DNA of 45,125 bases from CAYVAP01 sp964521065 (GTDB lineage: Bacteria; Bacteroidota; Bacteroidia; J057). Each line of letters opens with the position of its first letter. Position 1 is the first letter of the stretch. Made by a program: the position numbers and the translations under genes. The notes under the pieces are model-generated. The model made no database searches, had not been told where the DNA came from, and saw nothing but the letters and a program-made list of their open reading frames with translations. The stretch lies in contig CAZFPQ010000019.1 in the NCBI GenBank assembly GCA_964521065.1, positions 1 to 45,125 on the forward strand. The letters run 5' to 3'. Below, one piece after another: positions 25,001-33,204 of the stretch.

Positions 25001-25930
25001 ATGCGAACGCTTACTCTGTTTTTCTTTATCGTTCTGTTGAGCCTAGGTAATAGCCAGGCTCAAGACCTATTGGCCAAGGATACCAGCTATTGGACCCAAT
25101 CAGGAGTCATGGTCTTAGGATTTACCAACACGGGATATTCGACCTATTGGCAAGCTGGAGGTCTACCTTCCCAATCTGTATTGGGAAGAATCGACGTAGG
25201 AGCCACCTATAATAGAGACCGAAATAGCTGGGAGAATGAGTTGGTACTAGCCTATGGGCTTTTGCGCCAAGGCCAAGGCGATAGCATCCCTTTTATCAAA
25301 AATGAAGACCGGATAGAGCTCAACTCTAAATACGGTTTCAAATTCAACGAAAAACTGCTCGCTTCGGCCAACTTCAACTTCCGCACCCAATTTGCTCCAG
25401 GCTTCACCATCAATGCCAAACAACCCACTGCCATTCCTACCGACACCATCTCAGATTTCCTCTCGCCTGCCTACCTTAACTTTGGTGTGGGTTTGGATTT
25501 CAAACCTGCAAAAGACGTGAGTCTTTATTATTCACCGGTCAACTCCAAGGTCACCATTGTTTCCAATGAAAATTTCCGTCCCCTTTACATTCCCCAAGAC
25601 ATCACTACGGGGGCCGTACGTTACGAAATTGGTTCAAACCTCATTGTACAGCTGAAGCGATTGATCGCTGAAAACGTAGTCTTCCAGACCAAGGCGACCT
25701 TCTTTGCCAACTACCTAAACAACTTTGGCAACGTGGACGTTAACTGGACTACCCTGACCACCGCCAAAGTGAATGACTGGCTGTCGGTCAGCTTCTCCAC
25801 CAACCTCATTTACGACGATGATATTCGCTTTGACCTCATAGATGAAAACGGCAATGCTACTGGGGGAACAGGCCCAAGAACCCAATTTCAGCACATTTTG
25901 AACATTGGCTTGACCTATAACTTCCTGTAG
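25001..25930 (+). CDS. DUF3078 outer membrane-associated protein
   Basis: A 309-residue protein with a signal peptide (LFFFIVLLSLGNSQAQ). The SYWTQSGVMVLGFTNTGYST... YWQAGG block and the RNSWENELVLAYGL repeat match DUF3078, a Bacteroidota family that appears to be a beta-barrel or beta-sheet protein of the cell envelope; the C-terminus NIGLTYNFL with an aromatic end supports a barrel. Function unknown. A separate promoter and palindrome precede it; no operon partner is clear. The stop is followed 30 bp later by a degenerate array of the 9-bp repeat seen at 14381. Confidence 0.85.
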   Translation: MRTLTLFFFIVLLSLGNSQAQDLLAKDTSYWTQSGVMVLGFTNTGYSTYWQAGGLPSQSVLGRIDVGATYNRDRNSWENELVLAYGLLRQGQGDSIPFIKNEDRIELNSKYGFKFNEKLLASANFNFRTQFAPGFTINAKQPTAIPTDTISDFLSPAYLNFGVGLDFKPAKDVSLYYSPVNSKVTIVSNENFRPLYIPQDITTGAVRYEIGSNLIVQLKRLIAENVVFQTKATFFANYLNNFGNVDVNWTTLTTAKVNDWLSVSFSTNLIYDDDIRFDLIDENGNATGGTGPRTQFQHILNIGLTYNFL

Positions 25931-25960
25931 GCGTTTTGAGAAGGGAAAGAGGGTATGGAG

Positions 25961-25996
25961 AAGTTAAGAAGTTAAAAAAGTTAGGGAGTTAAGAAG
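25961..25996. repeat. Degenerate AAGTTAAGA-type tandem repeat
   Basis: Four units at 8-9 bp spacing sharing GTTAA/GTTAG with the perfect AGAGTTAAG array at 14381-14452. It likewise lies just after an envelope-protein gene. Confidence 0.7.
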
Positions 25997-26154
25997 CTTT
26001 CCACTGCCTTCCCTCATTCCCTTCCCCTTTTCTCATCCGCTTAAGATTCACGTTTGTCATTGCCAGGGACACGTTTGCTAGAAATCTTATGCTTCTTTCT
26101 TCATACTTGCCCCATTTGCGTATCTTAGCTGTATCTAAAATCTTGAACTGATTT

Positions 26155-26298
26155 ATGAAAAAGCGTATTCGCACAATCGCATTGACAGCCTTATCGGTGA
26201 TGGCACTAGCCGCCGCCATTTGGACCTACCAGAGTCTCATCCAACCAGAACTTGGCTCTGAGATTAACATGGAAGAGAGTCTCTCCGTGCTTCCTTAA
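26155..26298 (+). CDS. Small membrane protein, 47 aa
   Basis: A short ORF beginning MKKRIRTIALTALSVMALAA: a basic start and one hydrophobic helix (about residues 7-23), then a polar tail ending in MEESLSVLP. It looks like a signal-anchored small protein or a tiny secreted peptide. A TATCTTAG box lies at 26121-26128, 27 bp upstream, similar to the -7 element TAnnTTTG. No homologue known to me. The initial KKR and codon use look like a real gene, but length alone gives limited support. Confidence 0.5.
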   Translation: MKKRIRTIALTALSVMALAAAIWTYQSLIQPELGSEINMEESLSVLP

Positions 26299-26491
26299 CC
26301 TTGTCGATCCCGCCTAGTTTTTTCTGGGTGTATCCATACCCATCCTCTAACCAAATAGCCTTTCATTTCTGTTCGTTTTGATCTCTCTTGATCAATTCGG
26401 ATGAGATGAAAGGTTAATTTTTTATATATTTTTTTATCAGATGCAGCACTTTCATGAGAGCTTGCGTTTGGGAGGATAAATCAGCCGTTGA

Positions 26492-27046
26492 ATGCATCAG
26501 CAGGCCCTGGTCGAAAAGTGTATAGAGCAAGACCGACAGGCACAGCGATTCCTGTATGAGTCATACGCACCCCAGATGATGGCGGTGTGTTACCGCTATG
26601 CTGCCGATCAAGATGAGGCCGAAGACATACTCCAGGAAGGATTTGTGAAGGTCTTTCAAAACCTGGAAAAGTATCAGGATCGGGGTTCACTTGAAGGCTG
26701 GATCAGGCGAATCATGGTCAACACCGCCATTGATCATCTCAGACGACGTAAAAAACGGCAACAAGAAATGGAACTCAATGAGACCATTGTGGACTCCATG
26801 GTCGAGGATGCCATTGATCATATGGAAGCAGAATTTCTGCTTCACTTGGTTCAGCAGTTGCCTGATGGCTATCGAACAGTCTTTAACCTCTACGCTGTGG
26901 AGGGCTACAGTCATCAGGAAATTGCCCAACAATTGGGAATCTCGGAAGGAACTTCCAGGTCACAGTATACACGGGCGAGGGCCCAACTTCAACGACTCAT
27001 CAAAGCTGCCTACCAGCAAAAAACGGTTTATAGGGATGCCATCTGA
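26492..27046 (+). CDS. ECF-type RNA polymerase sigma factor
   Basis: A 184-residue sigma-70 factor with regions 2 and 4 only. Region 2 (about 20-90): ADQDEAEDILQEGFVKVF and GWIRRIMVNTAIDHLRR. Region 4 (about 120-175): QQLPDGYRTVFNLYAVEGYS followed by HQEIAQQLGISEGTSRSQ, an HTH for the -35 element. The stop lies 11 bp inside the next gene, coupling it to a membrane protein whose cytoplasmic N-terminus is the likely anti-sigma part. The regulon is unknown; many such pairs control envelope functions. Confidence 0.95.
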   Translation: MHQQALVEKCIEQDRQAQRFLYESYAPQMMAVCYRYAADQDEAEDILQEGFVKVFQNLEKYQDRGSLEGWIRRIMVNTAIDHLRRRKKRQQEMELNETIVDSMVEDAIDHMEAEFLLHLVQQLPDGYRTVFNLYAVEGYSHQEIAQQLGISEGTSRSQYTRARAQLQRLIKAAYQQKTVYRDAI

Positions 27047-28553
27047 TAAATTTGAACATAAACTCAGTCAAAAGCTTCAGCAAGCCCGCATGGTTCCTCC
27101 CCCGGGTTTGTTTGAAGCAATTGAGGCCAACTTGCCTGACGCCCCTCCAGCCAAGCGCCGCCCCCTCTTCTGGTGGTGGGCCGGTGGAGCGGGAATGCTG
27201 GCCCTAGCAGCCGCCATTGCCTTGCTGCTCATGATGAGGTCTGGCAATGAAGAACGTATTTCTCCCGCTACGACGATAGATAAACCAGCTTTAAGTTCGA
27301 CAGCAGAACCTACCCAGGCTGTCTCTCCCACTGCTCCTGCCCCATCACATCTTCCTGCAGAAGATGAGAATAAGCCACTTTCCTCTACAACAGAAACACC
27401 TAACCCTCTCCAAGAAACCGAACAAAACACTTCTGGGGCGGCAGGGGGAGCAGAGCGAATGCTAGCTCATGCTAGCCATTCGAAAACGGACATAGAGCTT
27501 TCTGAGGGAAAGCTTGAGGCCCACATTGGCGCTGATCCATCTGTAGCAGTTCAAACTCCTCTTGTTGTTGACCCTGGTCCCTTAACACCAGGAAGTGATA
27601 GCCTGATGGAAAACCAGGACCTTCTTGAGTCAGTGGCACAACAGGAATCCTTGCACGTGGCTGGCGTGGAAATCAATGATGCCTTATTTGAGCAGTTGGC
27701 CCGGGCGCCTCAGGCTCTCCCGGGAGTAGCCTATGAGTGGACTCCTTGGATGGATCTATCGCCAAAAGAAGTCAGGGGCAATTGGTATAGCCGCTTGGCC
27801 TTTCAGCCTGAGTATGCTGGACGAGGAAATCCCTTACAGGTCTTCTCCACTCCCAATGTGGATCACTCCTTGCTGGAGTCGGACCAACGTTTTATCTCCC
27901 AACAGGCAGCCCCTGTCCATGTCGTCAACTACCCGCGTCAGCGATTCACCAGCCGCATATTTATCGGCAAATCCTTGGGGCCTAAGCTGAGTGTAGAAGT
28001 AGGTCTGGCCTTGTCCCTTTCCGAGCAAGGCCGTTATCGCCAGGGGCTTTCCTCTCCAGAATTGCTGGTTAATGGTCCCATCACAGCCGATATGGCTGTG
28101 CGAGAATTCTCGGTGCAGCATCTATGGCAGCAAAACTACCTCGAGCTACCTGTGAGGCTCAATTACCAAATCTGGCGCAGAGGAGCTAATGGTTTGAATA
28201 TCCAAGCTGGCCTAGTTGTCAACCGAACCTTGCAAAACCTGCAGCAGTCTCGAAATTCCTTAGCAGCCACCAGCGAGCTTGGAGAAGATTTTTCCAACAA
28301 TGGACTATCCTTGGCCTTTAGCCAGGAAGGCGGTCTCGTGACAAGTGAAGAAGTCGAGTTGTTGCGTATCCGTCCTTGGCACAGTCATTTTGCCGGAGGA
28401 ATTCAATATGAGCGCCAAATGGGAAAAGCTTATCGGTTCTACCTAGGTCCAAGCGTAAAGTACCTACTGACGGGTGCCTACGGAGGCCAAGCCGCCACCG
28501 GGCAAATGCGCTACTACCTCGGAGTAGAAATGGGCCTAAGGCTAGGCCAGTAA
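27036..28553 (+). CDS. Membrane-anchored protein with C-terminal outer membrane barrel, probable anti-sigma factor
   Basis: The ATG at 27036 (505 residues) is used, overlapping the sigma gene by 11 bp. A ~43-residue cytoplasmic segment (FEHKLSQKLQQARMVPPPGL) is followed by one membrane helix (44-66, FWWWAGGAGMLALAAAIALL), a Pro/Thr/Ser-rich low-complexity linker (about 70-200), and a C-terminal domain (about 290-505) of alternating strands (FTSRIFIGKSLGPKLSVEVG, YLELPVRLNYQIW, SHFAGGIQYE, YYLGVEMGLRLGQ) like PorT-type barrels. Such a protein would span both membranes. This matches the plan of the dual membrane-spanning anti-sigma factors described in Bacteroides, so it probably holds the upstream sigma factor and releases it on an outer membrane signal. 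Confidence 0.75.
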   Translation: MPSDKFEHKLSQKLQQARMVPPPGLFEAIEANLPDAPPAKRRPLFWWWAGGAGMLALAAAIALLLMMRSGNEERISPATTIDKPALSSTAEPTQAVSPTAPAPSHLPAEDENKPLSSTTETPNPLQETEQNTSGAAGGAERMLAHASHSKTDIELSEGKLEAHIGADPSVAVQTPLVVDPGPLTPGSDSLMENQDLLESVAQQESLHVAGVEINDALFEQLARAPQALPGVAYEWTPWMDLSPKEVRGNWYSRLAFQPEYAGRGNPLQVFSTPNVDHSLLESDQRFISQQAAPVHVVNYPRQRFTSRIFIGKSLGPKLSVEVGLALSLSEQGRYRQGLSSPELLVNGPITADMAVREFSVQHLWQQNYLELPVRLNYQIWRRGANGLNIQAGLVVNRTLQNLQQSRNSLAATSELGEDFSNNGLSLAFSQEGGLVTSEEVELLRIRPWHSHFAGGIQYERQMGKAYRFYLGPSVKYLLTGAYGGQAATGQMRYYLGVEMGLRLGQ

Positions 28554-28770
28554 TGGCAAGCACGGCTTCTTCGTCCATTAAATTTCTTGTAGGGCTCCAG
28601 ACCCGTTTTATCTAAACAAGCTAGCCCCCATTCTAGTTTTAGTGCCTAAGCCTATGACTTCATAGGTTTCCTCTTGCAGTCTAAGCACTAAGAAGGTACG
28701 GGGGTAAGCAGCTTTATTTCAGGTTAGTCTCTATCCCTTAGGCCATACCCCGTAACCCAGATTCTTATGT
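28554..28770. other. Spacer before MITE, nothing recognised
   Basis: No gene or clear hairpin. With the element at 28771-28931 and its flank it makes a 425-bp gap in which I see no further feature. Confidence 0.4.
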
Positions 28771-28931
28771 TTAGGAACAGGAAAAAAATAACATGTAACT
28801 TTTGCGCCGATATTTCATGCTAGATCAAGGAAGAAAAATCGAGTTTGGCGGGCCAATCGAGCTTTTTTCTGACGCTGAGATGGGATGGAAGATCAAGCAA
28901 AAGTGGATAGTTGTTGTTTGACTGTTCCTTA
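28771..28931 (+). mobile_element. MITE-like element, copy 2
   Basis: 161 bp with left end TTAGGAACAG (28771-28780) and right end CTGTTCCTTA (28922-28931), 9 of 10 terminal bases inverted; copy 1 has the exact partner TAAGGAACAG. Both ends carry TA, as in IS630/mariner-derived MITEs. Inside, TTGGC-GG-GCCAA forms a hairpin. It ends 47 bp before the VWA gene. Confidence 0.75.
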
Positions 28932-28978
28932 GCGACTTAGATGATAGAGGATATTACAATGAGAGCTAACTGACTTAC

Positions 28979-30613
28979 ATGAAGGCGTCACTCCAGCAGG
29001 AAGAGCTACAAGAAGAATACAATCGGTTTATTGAATTTGGAAACCTACTAGATCACAGCACCCGGCGATACCTGGTGCAGTATTTACAGACCAAACTCGA
29101 CCCTGGAGCAACTGCCCCACCAGAAATTGAGGAGACTTATTTCCGATATTTCACCCAAGCACTAGATAGAATATTTGAAGGGAATGACCTGTGGTCTTTG
29201 ATTCAAGACAAACCGCGCCTCTCTCATCAAATCGCTTCGGACACCCTCTATTGGCTTAGAAAAGCGCACGAACGGATGATGGCAAAAAACCCCTACGATG
29301 AAGAACGTAGGCGGCTGGGAGCAGCTTCGGTCATGCCGCTTAAAGAAGTGGCCAATCGTTGGTCTTATCAGACTGAGTACCTAAAGCATCAATACCGGCG
29401 CGAAGAACTCGACACCGCTTTTTATGAAAACCGTTTGGAGAAACTCACCCAATCGAGCTCATTTGATGAAATGGCCGCTGAAGAGCGCAAAGAGTTGGAC
29501 CGACTATTTACAGATCTTTTAGCCCAGTGGGATGCCTTGTATCAAGCAAAACTACTCGCCTTTCAGCTAGACAAATTGGAGGAGGAGCAGGAAGCTTTCA
29601 AAGACCTTATCGATCAAAAGGTAGAGGAATATCAAAAGTTAACCGACTTGCTCCTTCCTTTTACAGAGTACGTGGGGCGGTACTGGGACATGTCCAGAGA
29701 ATTGTGGGAGGACAGCAATTTTGATATCCTAGAAAAGTACCACGATTTATTAGAAGATGAGGCTTCCATCCGAGAGTTGGCCGATCTATTAGGCAAATTA
29801 AGAGAAGCGGAAATCATTTCAGAAGAAGAAGCCTACGAAGAAGTAGTGGTACGCCAAGAATGGGAGGAGGATGTCCATAATCGCTCTGAGATCGTGGGGG
29901 TCCACCAAAGCGATGACCTGAATGTGTTGTTGCCTTCAGAGGCAGCTCTACTAGGAGATGAGTTAACGGAAACCCTGTTCCTGAAAAAATATGCCGAGCG
30001 TTCTCTACAGACCTTCCAATATCAAGACAAGCAGTTGGTTCAGAGCGAGGATCAATTTACCCGAGTTCACCAACGAACCAAATTAAAGGAAAAAGGGCCC
30101 TTTATCATTTGTGTGGATACCTCAGACTCTATGTCAGGAGAAGCAGAACGCATTGCCAAGGTCATTTGTTTTGCCATTCTCCGCATGGCTGCTCAGGAAA
30201 ACCGAAGAGCTTTTCTCATTAATTTCTCAACGGGGATCAAAACCATTGACCTCTATGACATTGGGCAATCGCTTGACCAAATCGTGGGGTTTCTCCGAAT
30301 GAGTTTCCATGGTGGAACCGACATCACCTTGGCTTTACATGAAGTATTGCGCCAATTGCAGTCAGATCACTATCGCGATGCAGACGTGCTCATCGTCAGT
30401 GACTTCATCATGTATCGCATTGAAGATGACATCCTGAAGCGAGTCAAGTTTCATCAACAAAACAACGGGACTCAATTTCATAGCTTGACCCTCCACAAAG
30501 ACCCAAATGCGGAGGTCATCGAGCAATTTGATACCAATTGGATTTACAATCCCAAACACAAGGGAATCGTACAGGAGCTATCCGGGGATCTAAGAACCAT
30601 AGGTAGAGGTTGA
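28979..30613 (+). CDS. VWA-domain protein, ViaA/CoxE-like
   Basis: A 544-residue cytoplasmic protein. The N-terminal two-thirds is charged and helical (for example ELDRLFTDLLAQWDALYQAK). The C-terminal third is a von Willebrand A domain with a complete MIDAS: DTSDS (D380, S382, S384), the Thr in HGGTDIT and an Asp in IVSDFI. The arrangement (helical N-terminus, VWA last) matches ViaA, partner of the AAA+ ATPase RavA (MoxR group). No such ATPase gene is adjacent on either side, so this is an orphan member or its partner is elsewhere. A MITE-like element ends just upstream and may carry its promoter. Confidence 0.8.
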   Translation: MKASLQQEELQEEYNRFIEFGNLLDHSTRRYLVQYLQTKLDPGATAPPEIEETYFRYFTQALDRIFEGNDLWSLIQDKPRLSHQIASDTLYWLRKAHERMMAKNPYDEERRRLGAASVMPLKEVANRWSYQTEYLKHQYRREELDTAFYENRLEKLTQSSSFDEMAAEERKELDRLFTDLLAQWDALYQAKLLAFQLDKLEEEQEAFKDLIDQKVEEYQKLTDLLLPFTEYVGRYWDMSRELWEDSNFDILEKYHDLLEDEASIRELADLLGKLREAEIISEEEAYEEVVVRQEWEEDVHNRSEIVGVHQSDDLNVLLPSEAALLGDELTETLFLKKYAERSLQTFQYQDKQLVQSEDQFTRVHQRTKLKEKGPFIICVDTSDSMSGEAERIAKVICFAILRMAAQENRRAFLINFSTGIKTIDLYDIGQSLDQIVGFLRMSFHGGTDITLALHEVLRQLQSDHYRDADVLIVSDFIMYRIEDDILKRVKFHQQNNGTQFHSLTLHKDPNAEVIEQFDTNWIYNPKHKGIVQELSGDLRTIGRG

Positions 30614-30816
30614 TGTAATTTCAGGCCCAAGGTCACTTCATCAACTCATTTTCCCCGTTCATTCACCAAGCCCTAAAAAATTCACTTCCCAAACTTATTT
30701 TCAAGCAGAATACAACCGTTGGAAGAGGGCAAGCCTTCTAGGGTCACGTCGCGGATGTCGTTTTAAATAAGCTCTCTCCCCATCGCTGATAATACATTTC
30801 CCCAATTTGTTTTGAA

Positions 30817-31425
30817 ATGGCTCAAGAAGAGATCGAACGCCTACAAACTGAACTCGAACACCTACGCGCAGAAAACCATCAATTAAGGGCTGAAGCTGAT
30901 TTTAGCACTTATTTTTCCAGTTCTACCCCAGATGCGCACTTAGTTCCGCATGACAGTCTCTTGCCTGCCTTTACCCAACAACTCGCTAGAATTAAACACG
31001 CCAATGAGATCTTTCAAGAAGCGGTAGCAAGTTATCAGGAGTTAGAGAAATCTCTTGAGACCCTGGTTCCCGCTCTGGAGTTTCAAATCAAAGGATGGCA
31101 TAACCAGCTACAAGGGCTTCAATCTTATCAAGCAGAAACGGAGAATGCATATGCTTCCGTCGTTGGGCAATTAGAGTCCAAGATTAAGGAGCTAAAAATA
31201 CAGGTAGAAAGTCTGCAGGCCCTAGAAAAGGAGGTAGAGCGCTTGGGACGGATTGAACAAGAAAACCAACAACTTCGTCACCAGCTCAATACCCAAGCTA
31301 TATCACCGGAGGCCCAAAACTCTGTAGCTAAGCAGTCCCTAGGAGCTAGCTCTCGTCGGGCCCAGCCTTCCCCTAGTCAAGCTGAAGATCGGTCTCTTAG
31401 ACACCTGAGCATTTTTGACACCTAG
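30817..31425 (+). CDS. Coiled-coil protein of unknown function
   Basis: A 202-residue protein with heptad-like patterns over residues 3-35 (EEIERLQTELEHLRAENHQL) and about 110-165 (LESKIKELKIQVESLQALE), separated by a helical segment, and a Ser/Arg/Gln-rich disordered C-terminus. No signal peptide or membrane helix. It lies 203 bp after the VWA gene, so any operon link is weak. Its TAG overlaps the stop codon of the convergent thioredoxin-like gene (CTAG at 31422-31425). Confidence 0.6.
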   Translation: MAQEEIERLQTELEHLRAENHQLRAEADFSTYFSSSTPDAHLVPHDSLLPAFTQQLARIKHANEIFQEAVASYQELEKSLETLVPALEFQIKGWHNQLQGLQSYQAETENAYASVVGQLESKIKELKIQVESLQALEKEVERLGRIEQENQQLRHQLNTQAISPEAQNSVAKQSLGASSRRAQPSPSQAEDRSLRHLSIFDT

Positions 31426-32153
31426 GGAATGATCAGCTTCTGGTTTAGCTTAATCACGTTATTAGCCAGACCGTTAGCGTTTCGTATGGCCTGCACCGTG
31501 ATGCCATAACGTTTTGAGATATTGTAAAGGGTGTCTCCTCGCTTCACGACGTGCACCTGCCCACGTGGATTGGTACCGCTAGATGCTGGCTCTTCACCGA
31601 AACCCTCATCGTCAATGTTGATGGGTTGATTGCTTACCACAGGTGTAGGAGTTTGCGTTTGCAGCTGACGGGCGACGGTACTCATTTCGGTACGAAGTTC
31701 GTCCATGTCTCTCACTCTCCTGATGCTGCCATTGGGATAAACTAGATAGGTGGCCGGCAAGGAATTGTGCCGAAAGGCTTTGCGAAGAAATTCGTAGTCC
31801 GTTTCAGAAGGCAAAAAGAGATGCTCGCCTGGCATTTTAAAGTAATTAAGACGCTGGACCCATATAGAGTAATTTTTGTCTACGGAGATGTTGATAAAAC
31901 GAAAGGTACTACTCTGAAAGTCTCGATGAAGTTCCTTTAGACGGGGAATTCGATATAGAGAAGCATCGTTCCAGCCAGCCCAAAAGTTAACCACCCAAGC
32001 CTCTTGGTTGTTGCTTTGACTGGCAAAGGCTTGAGCTTGCTGTAGAAAAAGAGGATAGGTAAGGGAGGTATCGGGCAGGTATTGAGCAGAAAGATTTCCT
32101 CCGCAGAGCAGCATCCAAAGGCTCATAATTCCGATAAATCGCCGACTTTTCAT
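31422..32153 (-). CDS. Cysteine-less thioredoxin-fold protein with C-terminal LysM domain
   Basis: A 243-residue secreted protein. Signal peptide (FIGIMSLWMLLCGGNLSAQ), then a TlpA-like thioredoxin fold (about 28-160): VVNFWAGWNDAS is the active-site region, but the two Cys positions of WCxxC are Asn 62 and Ser 65, so it cannot do thiol exchange. The cis-Pro loop (NSLPATYLVYPNG) is kept. A linker leads to a LysM domain (about 197-242; HVVKRGDTLYNISKRYGITV, then LNQKLIIP), which binds peptidoglycan. It may act as a wall-bound scaffold or chaperone. The stop codon overlaps that of the convergent coiled-coil gene. Confidence 0.85.
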   Translation of the reverse strand: MKSRRFIGIMSLWMLLCGGNLSAQYLPDTSLTYPLFLQQAQAFASQSNNQEAWVVNFWAGWNDASLYRIPRLKELHRDFQSSTFRFINISVDKNYSIWVQRLNYFKMPGEHLFLPSETDYEFLRKAFRHNSLPATYLVYPNGSIRRVRDMDELRTEMSTVARQLQTQTPTPVVSNQPINIDDEGFGEEPASSGTNPRGQVHVVKRGDTLYNISKRYGITVQAIRNANGLANNVIKLNQKLIIP

Positions 32154-32231
32154 GACTATAAATTACTTAGGGTTCGAAGATCCGTAATATCCCATACGTC
32201 TGGTAAACCTGGAAGTTAAGGCAAAAGTCCC

Positions 32232-32825
32232 TCAATCCAATAACTTTGGCATGCGTGATTCTATCAATGCAAACAGTTGTGCAGGTTTGAGGCGGCGCCA
32301 GGGTATTTGATCAAGCCGCTCACTCTGATAAAAGAAGGCCGAAACGCCATATTCATCCAGGTCTTCTTTCACTTGTTGACGAGTTCTTAGCAAGCACATC
32401 CATCCTGATTCCCCTAATTCATCGAGCATCGCATCATAGTAATCTGTTTGATCTAGGTAGATATGAAACACATTTTCACAGATCAAAACAAAGCGATCAA
32501 TTCCATGGTCGACCAGGTAAGTCAGACAATTCTCGGCAAAAAGTTTAAAGTCATTGTCAAAGAGGTCATTCCACTCACCAAATAGTTCTATAATGGCGAA
32601 ACCCTTCTCATAATCAGCAAAAAGTATCTTACAAAGCAGACTTTCACTACCAAAATCATCCCAAAGGGGATGAGCAGGTATTTGGTTGATGCTGCGATCG
32701 TAGTAGAACTGATTGTGCTCCACCTCGTGAAAAGGAGATCTTTCGTCTTGGTCGTGGCTATACCAAGCCAGCCAACCATAGAATGGTTCAATGTGGTGTA
32801 ATCCCGACGGTTGATCCTTTAGCAT
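32232..32825 (-). CDS. Conserved hypothetical protein
   Basis: A 197-residue soluble protein, acidic and aromatic-rich (EPFYGWLAWYSHDQDE, HEVEHNQFYYD, HPLWDDFGSESLLCKI). The pattern is one I associate with a conserved Bacteroidota-only family without assigned function. There is no signal peptide. A regular alternation of helix and strand (FAIIELFGEWNDLF; RFVLICENVFHIYL) suggests an alpha/beta domain. It stands between the LysM protein (78 bp away, same strand) and a gene-free region. Confidence 0.6.
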   Translation of the reverse strand: MLKDQPSGLHHIEPFYGWLAWYSHDQDERSPFHEVEHNQFYYDRSINQIPAHPLWDDFGSESLLCKILFADYEKGFAIIELFGEWNDLFDNDFKLFAENCLTYLVDHGIDRFVLICENVFHIYLDQTDYYDAMLDELGESGWMCLLRTRQQVKEDLDEYGVSAFFYQSERLDQIPWRRLKPAQLFALIESRMPKLLD

Positions 32826-33204
32826 ACGGCTATTTTGCCATCAAATACGACGTTAATCCTACTCAGGTTAGCCCTAATTTCAGCCTTTACATTTAAACAA
32901 TCCATCTGGATTTGGTTCTTATTATTCACGCAGCATTAAGACTTAGACCCAAGGATTCATATATTTGTTTTGGCTAATCCTTGTCTCCAGTCATAAATTC
33001 CAAGGGTTTTCTCATCTCACTGCCTATGATTACTGACCTTTACTCTACCAATCAGACCATTTGTCAACCTGTCTTACGAGCAAAAAATGTCGGCTAGTTT
33101 ACTAGGCACATTTTCCCTGTATCATTAGTCCCCTATCCTGCGTAGACCTCGCAGCTAGGGCCGGATTACCAACCTTAGTTGTACTCTTCCGTAACTTGAA
33201 ACAA
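32826..33204. other. Intergenic region between divergent genes
   Basis: 379 bp with no ORF, repeat or strong hairpin that I can support. It must hold the promoters of the two divergent genes, but no clear TTTG/TAnnTTTG pair stood out. Confidence 0.4.

Noticed and set aside
26691..27035. A longer start for the barrel-containing anti-sigma candidate
   Set aside because: The extension lies in another frame of the sigma gene and lacks homology-like features; the ATG at 27036 gives the expected overlap.
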